Shown one piece after another: positions 56,039 through 64,000 of a DNA stretch of 64,000 nucleotides. The stretch comes from Maylandia zebra. Lineage: Eukaryota > Chordata > Actinopteri > Cichliformes > Cichlidae. The DNA is taken from positions 27,711,529 to 27,775,528 of the forward strand of contig NC_135185.1 of NCBI RefSeq assembly GCF_041146795.1, read 5' to 3'. Positions within the stretch are counted from its first letter, which is position 1. Every line of letters starts with the position of its first letter. Under the pieces are notes generated by a model, which saw only the letters and a list, made by a program, of their open reading frames with translations, did no database searches and had not been told where the DNA came from. A program made the position numbers and the translations under genes.

Positions 56039-56309
56039 TGTGCATGAAGTGATTTTTACCGTGGTGGAAGCAAAACAGCGAAACTAAGGGAATTCATGAC
56101 GATGTTTATGTGAAGTGTAGTTTGGATCTTCTTTTGCTGTTGGTTCAGTCAATATTGTTTGGAGAGAGATCAAACCTGCAGCTTCATAATCACAAGAAGA
56201 GCGTAAACACAAAGCGCGGACCCGCCGACGGATCAGAATCAGTGAGTTTTCAGCCATGACCGTGTCATCGGGTGAGAAAGACGACATCTCACTGACCCAT
56301 CGGCAAACA

Positions 56310-56830
56310 TGCAACCTCCACACAGAAAGACCCCGGCCTGATGTTGGAATTGAACTCAGGACCTTCTTGCTGTGCAGCAACAGTGCTAACCACAGTGCTG
56401 CCTTGGTTACAAAACATGTTCACTAAAATTAAAAAGCAATTGTTGAAGAGATAAAATGGTCCTTTCTCATTTTTATAAATATGATTTTTAACTTACAGTT
56501 ATTATGCATTTCTTGTATAAAATAAAAAAGATAAAATGTGAGTTACTGCTAATTGTTGTATGTTTATGTAATAACAAATCCCATTCACATTTAAACACTG
56601 AATTTAGGCTTGGACATTATATTTAACACTTAGTGTGGAGTTGTCATGTTTTCCCTGACAATTCTCTCTGGACACTCCAGCTTCCTCCTACAGTCCAAAG
56701 ACACACATGTTACTCCTAAAGTGGCTGCATATCTGTGTACGTGTGCTGACCCTGTAACAGACCTGTGACCTATCCAGGATGTATCCTGCTTTTCACACAT
56801 CAAAGTTGGGATAGGTTGATAGGTAGCGTT
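56310..56830. repeat. tRNA-head dispersed fish repeat, rearranged (left arm)
   Basis: The minus strand of 56310-56400 carries GTGGTTAGCACTGTTGCTGC and GTTCAATTCCAACATCAGG, an A-box/B-box-like head. The plus strand of 56650-56830 carries the usual companion segment (GGCTTCCTCC-like, CAGTCCAAAGACA, GACCTATCCAGG). The two parts are in opposite orientation, so the copy is internally inverted. The mirror copy is at 63048-63568. Confidence 0.5.
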
Positions 56831-56875
56831 GGCTGAGGAAATCCAAATCATGTGACGTCACCCTGAGATGCTTCT

Positions 56876-57030
56876 GAGAAACAAACTCACTAATAAGCTG
56901 TTGAACTGCATGCCAGTCAAACAGATACGTTTACTGTGTTTGTGTTTCAGAGATGATGAAAGTTTCCGCGTTCCTCTTTACATTTTCCATTAGTACACAC
57001 CCATCCTGACATTCCTCCTGTCAGTCAGCT
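56876..57030 (+). repeat. Leader-exon-like dispersed segment, copy 3 (left arm)
   Basis: Best-preserved copy: AGCTGTTGAACTGCATGCCAG, then TTTCAGAGATGATGAAAGTT encoding MMKVSAFLFTFSIS. The mirror is at 62848-63002. Confidence 0.5.
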
Positions 57031-57454
57031 CTCTGGGTGGAAGAGAACAAAACACATAAATAAATGTTTAAGACAGGAGCTACTTAAACTGTTAATGTTC
57101 CTTTATTTGTTTTGCACACAGGTTTATCATTAAAAATCTTACCAACAATGACATAAACTACTTATCTTTATAATCTTTATAGAGAAATAAATAAAGTTGA
57201 AATTCGTATGTATTTCTTATGCCCAGCAGCAAAGCCAGACTGTGACTTTAGGCCTGTCTTCTTACAATTACTTGTGTGTGTGTGTGTGTGTGTTCTGAGT
57301 TTTCATCAGAGCCAGAGGTCAGCTACTCTTCACTGAAGTTTTCCACCAGTCCCACCACATTACACAATATGACACACATTAGCTGGTTCAGTGTTTAAAT
57401 GCTGTAGGCCACAAATGATGCATTTTTCTGATTATTACAGATACAAACACTTTT

Positions 57455-57597
57455 TATCCCCTCCTTGAATCGCCACCTTATCGTGGTGGAGGGGTTTGTG
57501 TGTCCCAGGGATCCCAGGGGCTATGTTGTCTGGGGGCTTTTGCCCCCTGGTAGGGTCTCCCATGGCAAATTGGTCCTGGGTGAGGGACCCGACAAAG
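57455..57597 (+). mobile_element. Conserved 5'-end fragment of an RTE-like LINE (left arm)
   Basis: Contains CTTGAATCGCCACCTTATCG, the stem CCACC/GGTGG and a second stem GGGGGC-TTTT-GCCCCC, a structured leader I associate with fish RTE-type LINEs. It directly abuts the 3' end of the minus-strand L2-like copy, so the L2 inserted here. The family call is from memory of the motif. Confidence 0.45.
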
Positions 57598-57857
57598 GCA
57601 AGGCAAGTTTATTTGTATAGCACAATTCAACAACAAGGTGATTCAAAGTGCTTTACAGAGACATTAGAAACAAAAACAAATAAAAAGCATGATTTAAAAT
57701 TGATTAAAACAAGCAAATAAACTAACTAACTAATTAACAAACAAACAAACAAACAAAACAGTATATAAAATCAAAACAGATAAAATCAGAACAGTAGATA
57801 AAATCAGTAGTTAAATGTAAGTTTTGAAATTTAAGCTTAAAGTGTGGATTTGGTGCT

Positions 57858-58589
57858 TTATTCAAATGCAGCTGAGAACAGGTGAGTCTTCAACCTGGAT
57901 TTAAATAAACTGAGTGTTTCAGCTGATCTGAGGCTTTCTGGGAGTTTGTTCCAGATATAAGGAGCATAAAAGCTGAATGCAGCTTCTCCGTGTCTGGTTC
58001 TGACTCTGGGAACTGATAAAAGACCGGATCCAGATGACCTGAGGGATCTGGATGGTTCATACTGGGTCAGGAGGTCATTGATGTATTTTGGTCCTAAACC
58101 ATTCAGAGCTTTATAGACCAGCATCAGAACTTTAAAGTCTATCCTCTGACGGACAGGCAGCCAGTGTAAAGACCTCAGAGCTGGACTGATGTGGTCCACT
58201 TTTTTGGTCTTAGTGAGGACTCGAGCAGCAGAGTTCTGAATGAGCTGTAGTTGTCTGACTGATTTTTTAGGTAGACCTGTAAAGATGCTGTTACAGTAAT
58301 CAAGCCTACTAAAGATGAATGCATGGACTAGTTTTTCCAGGTCCTGTTTAGACATCAGATCTTTTATCCTTGAAATATTCTTGAGGTGATAGTAAGCTGA
58401 CTTTGTTATTGTCTTAATGTGTTTTTCTAAGTTTAGGTCTGCATCCATCACTACACCCAAATTTCTCGCCTGGTTTGTGGTTTTTAGATGTATAGATTGA
58501 AGTTCTCTGGTGACCTGTAATCGTTTTTCTTTGGCGCCAAAGACTATTACCTCAGTTTGTTTTTGTTTAGCTGGAGAAAATTGTGGCAC
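57858..58589 (-). pseudogene. L2-like RT ORF, C-terminal segment (left arm)
   Basis: An open C-terminal part: [74 protein letters not shown], to a stop at 57858. The first residues up to Gln-Thr are read in the wrong frame; a 1-nt indel in an A-run at about 58560 separates it from the RT catalytic part. Unlike the right copy, it has no internal stop. Confidence 0.8.
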
Positions 58590-59518
58590 AACCAGTCATT
58601 GATTTCCTCAATGCATTTACCAAGAGCCTGCACAGGGCCTTGGTCTCCTGGTGACATTGTGATATATATTTGTGTGTCATCTGCATAGCTGTGATAGTTT
58701 ATTTTGTTGTTGTTTATAATCTGTGCCAGTGGGAGCATGTAGATGTTAAACAGAAGGGGTCCCAAGATAGAACCTTGGGGAACTCCACATGTGATACTTG
58801 TCTGCTCAGATGTGAAGTTACCTATTGATACAAAGTATTTCCTGTTTTCTAAGTATGTTTTGAACCAGTTTAGTACAGTTCCTGAAAGACCTGTCCAGTT
58901 CTCCAGTCGTTTGAGTAATATGTTGTGGTCAACTGTATCAAATGCTGCACTGAGATCCAGTAAAACTAAGACTGACATTTTTCCACTGTCTGTATTCAGA
59001 CATATGTCATTAAACACTTTGGTCAGAGCGGTTTCAGTGCTGTGGTTCTGTCTAAAACCTGACTGGAAGGCATCGTAGCAATTATTCTGTTTTAAGTAAT
59101 TGAGCTGTTGAGAAACTGCTTTTTCAATGATCTTACTTAAAAATGGGAAATTTGAGATCGGCCTGTAGTTGTTCATTTGTGTCTTGTCAAGATTGTCCTT
59201 TTTCAGTATAGGTTTAATTACAGCAGTTTTTAGTGATTCTGGAAACACACCTGATAATAAAGAAAAGTTGACGATCTGTAACAGGTCTGACTCTAAAGTC
59301 TTTGAGACCTTTTTGAAAAAACTTGTTGGCAGGACATCTAAACAGCAGGAGGAGGAGTTCAGTTGACCTAAGATGTCCTCCAGGTCTTTGCTGTTAATAG
59401 GTTTAAACTGTTTCATGGTATTTAAACAGTTTTTTGGTGGACACAGTACATATCCTGGATCTGCTGTTGATGTACCAATAGCTTGTCTAATTTTTTGGAT
59501 TTTTTCAGTGAAGAATTT
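58547..59518 (-). pseudogene. L2-like RT ORF, catalytic segment (left arm)
   Basis: It encodes [57 protein letters not shown] and YADDTQIYI, then ends at NKNKLR through the frameshift. The open frame continues past 59518 into the spacer, but there it is antisense to the endonuclease and meaningless. Confidence 0.85.
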
Positions 59519-60106
59519 GTTGTGTTTCTTAATGTTTACAGGTCTCCCAAATACTGCACAGACTTTTTTAATGACCTCAGTGAACTGCTGTCTGTGATCT
59601 GTGTTGATGTTGACTGTGTAATTATTGTTGGGGATTTTAACATCCATGTGGACAACCCTCAGGACAAAGGGACTAAAGACCTGAGTAACATTCTGGGCAA
59701 CTTTGGGCTGACTCAACATGTAACAGAGGCCACACATAATAGAGGACACACTCTTGACCTACTGATCTCCAAAGGCCTGAGCATTTCAAAGGTTACTGTG
59801 TCTGATGTGGGCATGTCTGATCATTACTGTGTTTTCTTTGAAAGTAAAATCTCAGCCCACACAAATATATCAACAACAGTGATCACAAAACGGTGTATAA
59901 CTGAACACAGTAGTGCAATTTTTAACCAGGTCTTCCCATTAACACCTGACCTGTCCAGAGGGTCAGTCAATGAGCTCGTCAATAGCTTCAATGCTAACAT
60001 GTTAAATGTAATGGACACTATTGCTCCCATTAAGGTGAAGGTTATCTCTGGAAGGAAAAAGTCTCCATGGAGAAACTCCACAAACAGCAAACCTCCACAA
60101 AAATGA
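59519..60106 (+). pseudogene. L2-like endonuclease segment (palindrome spacer)
   Basis: Codes for [34 protein letters not shown] and MSDHYCVFF, the later endonuclease motifs, up to SPWRN. The frame is lost near 60090-60105; the next frame continues with [12 protein letters not shown]. Upstream endonuclease motifs (LNVRS, TETW) are absent because the sequence turns into the left arm at 59518. Confidence 0.85.
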
Positions 60107-60308
60107 AAAAAGAGAGTGTAGGAAAGCTGAGCGCAGATGGAGAAAAACAAACCTCCAGGTTCATTATGACATTTATAAAGAGAAACTTCACAATTATAAT
60201 TTACAACTGAGGAGTGCAAGGAGGTCCTACTTCTCTGACATCATCACTAAAAACAGCCATAATGCTCGGGTCTTATTTTCTACAGTTGACAGGCTAACAA
60301 ACCCCCCT

Positions 60309-61331
60309 GTGTCAGTGGCAGCTGAACTTCATTCGACCATGGCCTGCAATGACTTTGCCAAATTCTTCACTGAAAAAATCCAAAAAATTAGACAAGCTAT
60401 TGGTACATCAACAGCAGATCCAGGATATGTACTGTGTCCACCAAAAAACTGTTTAAATACCATGAAACAGTTTAAACCTATTAACAGCAAAGACCTGGAG
60501 GACATCTTAGGTCAACTGAACTCCTCCTCCTGCTGTTTAGATGTCCTGCCAACAAGTTTTTTCAAAAAGGTCTCAAAGACTTTAGAGTCAGACCTGTTAC
60601 AGATCGTCAACTTTTCTTTATTATCAGGTGTGTTTCCAGAATCACTAAAAACTGCTGTAATTAAACCTATACTGAAAAAGGACAATCTTGACAAGACACA
60701 AATGAACAACTACAGGCCGATCTCAAATTTCCCATTTTTAAGTAAGATCATTGAAAAAGCAGTTTCTCAACAGCTCAATTACTTAAAACAGAATAATTGC
60801 TACGATGCCTTCCAGTCAGGTTTTAGACAGAACCACAGCACTGAAACCGCTCTGACCAAAGTGTTTAATGACATATGTCTGAATACAGACAGTGGAAAAA
60901 TGTCAGTCTTAGTTTTACTGGATCTCAGTGCAGCATTTGATACAGTTGACCACAACATATTACTCAAACGACTGGAGAACTGGACAGGTCTTTCAGGAAC
61001 TGTACTAAACTGGTTCAAAACATACTTAGAAAACAGGAAATACTTTGTATCAATAGGTAACTTCACATCTGAGCAGACAAGTATCACATGTGGAGTTCCC
61101 CAAGGTTCTATCTTGGGACCCCTTCTGTTTAACATCTACATGCTCCCACTGGCACAGATTATAAACAACAACAAAATAAACTATCACAGCTATGCAGATG
61201 ACACACAAATATATATCACAATGTCACCAGGAGACCAAGGCCCTGTGCAGGCTCTTGGTAAATGCATTGAGGAAATCAATGACTGGTTGTGCCACAATTT
61301 TCTCCAGCTAAACAAAAACAAACTGAGGTAA
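60309..61331 (+). pseudogene. L2-like RT catalytic segment (right arm)
   Basis: The frame actually opens upstream of the Met at 60309, as a continuation of the linker after the 60100 frameshift. Motifs: [60 protein letters not shown]. It ends at 61331 by a 1-nt shift in an A-rich stretch. Confidence 0.87.
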
Positions 61332-62020
61332 TAGTCTTTGGCGCCAAAGAAAAACGATTACAGGTCACCAGAGAACTTCAATCTATACATCTAAAAACCA
61401 CAAACCAGGCGAGAAATTTGGGTGTAGTGATGGATGCAGACCTAAACTTAGAAAAACACATTAAGACAATAACAAAGTCAGCTTACTATCACCTCAAGAA
61501 TATTTCAAGGATAAAAGATCTGATGTCTAAACAGGACCTGGAAAAACTAGTCCATGCATTCATCTTTAGTAGGCTTGATTACTGTAACAGCATCTTTACA
61601 GGTCTACCTAAAAAATCAGTCAGACAACTATAGCTCATTCAGAACTCTGCTGCTCGAGTCCTCACTAAGACCAAAAAAGTGGACCACATCAGTCCAGCTC
61701 TGAGGTCTTTACACTGGCTGCCTGTCCGTCAGAGGATAGACTTTAAAGTTCTGATGCTGGTCTATAAAGCTCTGAATGGTTTAGGACCAAAATACATCAA
61801 TGACCTCCTGACCCAGTATGAACCATCCAGATCCCTCAGGTCATCTGGATCCGGTCTTTTATCAGTTCCCAGAGTCAGAACCAGACACGGAGAAGCTGCA
61901 TTCAGCTTTTATGCTCCTTATATCTGGAACAAACTCCCAGAAAGCCTCAGATCAGCTGAAACACTCAGTTTATTTAAATCCAGGTTGAAGACTCACCTGT
62001 TCTCAGCTGCATTTGAATAA
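61289..62020 (+). pseudogene. L2-like RT C-terminal segment with premature stop (right arm)
   Basis: Same C-terminal region as in the left arm, but CAG is changed to TAG at 61631, giving a stop after SVRQL. The open frame resumes to a stop at 62018-62020. This base is the one mismatch located between the palindrome arms. Confidence 0.85.
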
Positions 62021-62280
62021 AGCACCAAATCCACACTTTAAGCTTAAATTTCAAAACTTACATTTAACTACTGATTTTATCTACTGTTCTGATTTTATCT
62101 GTTTTGATTTTATATACTGTTTTGTTTGTTTGTTTGTTTGTTAATTAGTTAGTTAGTTTATTTGCTTGTTTTAATCAATTTTAAATCATGCTTTTTATTT
62201 GTTTTTGTTTCTAATGTCTCTGTAAAGCACTTTGAATCACCTTGTTGTTGAATTGTGCTATACAAATAAACTTGCCTTGC

Positions 62281-62423
62281 CTTTGTCGGGTCCCTCACCC
62301 AGGACCAATTTGCCATGGGAGACCCTACCAGGGGGCAAAAGCCCCCAGACAACATAGCCCCTGGGATCCCTGGGACACACAAACCCCTCCACCACGATAA
62401 GGTGGCGATTCAAGGAGGGGATA
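62281..62423 (-). mobile_element. Conserved 5'-end fragment of an RTE-like LINE (right arm)
   Basis: Mirror copy of 57455-57597, adjoining the 3' end of the plus-strand L2-like LINE. Confidence 0.45.
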
Positions 62424-62847
62424 AAAAGTGTTTGTATCTGTAATAATCAGAAAAATGCATCATTTGTGGCCTACAGCATTTAAACACTGAACCAGCTAAT
62501 GTGTGTCATATTGTGTAATGTGGTGGGACTGGTGGAAAACTTCAGTGAAGAGTAGCTGACCTCTGGCTCTGATGAAAACTCAGAACACACACACACACAC
62601 ACACAAGTAATTGTAAGAAGACAGGCCTAAAGTCACAGTCTGGCTTTGCTGCTGGGCATAAGAAATACATACGAATTTCAACTTTATTTATTTCTCTATA
62701 AAGATTATAAAGATAAGTAGTTTATGTCATTGTTGGTAAGATTTTTAATGATAAACCTGTGTGCAAAACAAATAAAGGAACATTAACAGTTTAAGTAGCT
62801 CCTGTCTTAAACATTTATTTATGTGTTTTGTTCTCTTCCACCCAGAG

Positions 62848-63002
62848 AGCTGACTGACAGGAGGAATGTCAGGATGGGTGTGTACTAATGGAAAATGTAA
62901 AGAGGAACGCGGAAACTTTCATCATCTCTGAAACACAAACACAGTAAACGTATCTGTTTGACTGGCATGCAGTTCAACAGCTTATTAGTGAGTTTGTTTC
63001 TC
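62848..63002 (-). repeat. Leader-exon-like dispersed segment, copy 4 (right arm)
   Basis: Inverted-repeat partner of copy 3, identical as far as read. Confidence 0.5.
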
Positions 63003-63047
63003 AGAAGCATCTCAGGGTGACGTCACATGATTTGGATTTCCTCAGCC

Positions 63048-63568
63048 AACGCTACCTATCAACCTATCCCAACTTTGATGTGTGAAAAGCAGGATACATC
63101 CTGGATAGGTCACAGGTCTGTTACAGGGTCAGCACACGTACACAGATATGCAGCCACTTTAGGAGTAACATGTGTGTCTTTGGACTGTAGGAGGAAGCTG
63201 GAGTGTCCAGAGAGAATTGTCAGGGAAAACATGACAACTCCACACTAAGTGTTAAATATAATGTCCAAGCCTAAATTCAGTGTTTAAATGTGAATGGGAT
63301 TTGTTATTACATAAACATACAACAATTAGCAGTAACTCACATTTTATCTTTTTTATTTTATACAAGAAATGCATAATAACTGTAAGTTAAAAATCATATT
63401 TATAAAAATGAGAAAGGACCATTTTATCTCTTCAACAATTGCTTTTTAATTTTAGTGAACATGTTTTGTAACCAAGGCAGCACTGTGGTTAGCACTGTTG
63501 CTGCACAGCAAGAAGGTCCTGAGTTCAATTCCAACATCAGGCCGGGGTCTTTCTGTGTGGAGGTTGCA
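63048..63568. repeat. tRNA-head dispersed fish repeat, rearranged (right arm)
   Basis: Mirror image of 56310-56830. On the plus strand, GTGGTTAGCACTGTTGCTGC lies at about 63486. Confidence 0.5.
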
Positions 63569-63839
63569 TGTTTGCCGATGGGTCAGTGAGATGTCGTCTT
63601 TCTCACCCGATGACACGGTCATGGCTGAAAACTCACTGATTCTGATCCGTCGGCGGGTCCGCGCTTTGTGTTTACGCTCTTCTTGTGATTATGAAGCTGC
63701 AGGTTTGATCTCTCTCCAAACAATATTGACTGAACCAACAGCAAAAGAAGATCCAAACTACACTTCACATAAACATCGTCATGAATTCCCTTAGTTTCGC
63801 TGTTTTGCTTCCACCACGGTAAAAATCACTTCATGCACA

Positions 63840-63879
<40 letters not shown>

Positions 63880-64000
63880 CTCCAAGAACAGTTTCCCGTC
63901 TAAAAATCTGTTTTCTGCATTATTCACTTGCTTGTTACGCACAAGTTGTTTACAGCTCTGTCAGACACTGTTTTTTTTCCTTTTACTTACTTCCAAAAAA
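63569..64000. other. Right-arm flank with TC tract, no gene
   Basis: Mirror of 55878-56309, including the TC tract at 63843-63875. Short open frames here are symmetrical with the left arm and show no domain. Confidence 0.5.

Larger units (their letters stand above)
55878..59518. repeat. Left arm of giant inverted repeat (3641 bp)
   Basis: It pairs with 60360-64000. Both outer (55878/64000) and inner (59518/60360) ends give the same coordinate sum, 119878, as does an interior mismatch pair, so no net indel has accumulated. Even the GA tract (about 56003-56035) and the GT tract (57273-57293) have the same length in both arms. The one mismatch found is 58247 G against the expected partner at 61631. 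Confidence 0.95.
57598..59518 (-). mobile_element. L2-like LINE, 3' half, in the left palindrome arm
   Basis: Minus-strand copy of the RT-encoding 3' part and 3' UTR of the LINE in the right arm. It starts abruptly at the palindrome fold (59518), not at a natural LINE end. It carries the same frameshift (58555-58590) as the right copy. Confidence 0.9.
59519..62280 (+). mobile_element. L2-like LINE, broken, spanning spacer and right arm
   Basis: Continuous plus-strand LINE from mid-endonuclease (59519) to the 3' end (ATACAAATAAACTTGCCTTGCC at about 62258-62280). It is 5'-truncated at the palindrome junction and carries frameshifts near 60100 and 61315 plus a stop at 61631. It differs from the intact 48-51 kb L2-like element by many substitutions, so the two are separate families or subfamilies. 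Confidence 0.9.
60360..64000. repeat. Right arm of giant inverted repeat (reaches window end)
   Basis: Reverse complement of 55878-59518. The arm is still pairing at the last base of the window, so the palindrome may extend further on both sides. The right arm is co-linear with the spacer LINE sequence, so it is probably the original copy and the left arm the inverted duplicate. Confidence 0.95.

Noticed and set aside
58547-59749. A 400-codon minus ORF as one protein
   Set aside because: Only the part up to 59518 is RT coding. The N-terminal 77 residues are antisense to the endonuclease in the spacer, joined by the palindrome junction.
55878-64000. Twin priming (LINE 5' inversion) as the origin of the palindrome
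   Set aside because: The inverted copy includes 1.7 kb of non-LINE flank beyond the LINE 3' end, which twin priming cannot copy.

Overview
This is eukaryotic, almost certainly teleost fish, DNA. It carries several fish-type non-LTR retrotransposons (a Tx1/L1-like, a Rex1/CR1-like, three L2-like and an RTE-like one), a hAT-like element, a Tc1 remnant, exon fragments of dCMP deaminase, long CA, TC and poly-C microsatellites, and no bacterial gene organisation. The species cannot be named from the sequence alone.

Positions 1-34567 are a head-to-tail array of a ~6.53 kb unit: one partial unit at the left edge and five complete units (1882-8407, 8408-14940, 14941-21483, 21484-28026, 28027-34567). 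Each unit holds an intact intronless minus-strand ORF of 509 codons behind a compact TATA, GC-box and TGACGTC promoter. The five complete predicted proteins are identical. Each unit also holds a candidate pair of minus-strand coding exons, a decayed RTE 3' fragment with a 16-bp-arm hairpin, other dispersed-repeat remnants, and two microsatellites whose lengths differ from unit to unit. The array ends abruptly at 34567/34568. I do not recognise the 509-aa protein, and this macrosatellite-like gene array is the best candidate for an undescribed system.

Positions 34568-47900 are a transposon-riddled segment with two fragments of a deoxycytidylate deaminase (dctd) exon, one of them scarred by an inverted duplication. 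A Tx1/L1-like LINE lies on the minus strand (about 35945-45813, with a GC-rich 3' tail). Its endonuclease is split by a plus-strand Rex1-like LINE (41877-45311) that is flanked by an 8-bp target-site duplication and has an intact 991-codon ORF. A Tc1 transposase remnant and an inverted, diverged copy of the 35.1 kb flank follow.

Positions 47924-57450 hold an apparently intact L2-like LINE (930-codon ORF), a 5'-truncated L2-like relic on the minus strand, a hAT-like element with a nested SINE, and three dispersed copies of a short leader-exon-like segment.

Positions 55878-64000 form a giant inverted repeat. The arms 55878-59518 and 60360-64000 are 3641 bp each, pair with a constant coordinate sum of 119878 at every point checked, and flank an 841-bp spacer. 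One mismatch was found between them. The fold lies inside a broken L2-like LINE, and the right arm reaches the window edge, so the palindrome may be longer. It is either very recent or an assembly artefact.
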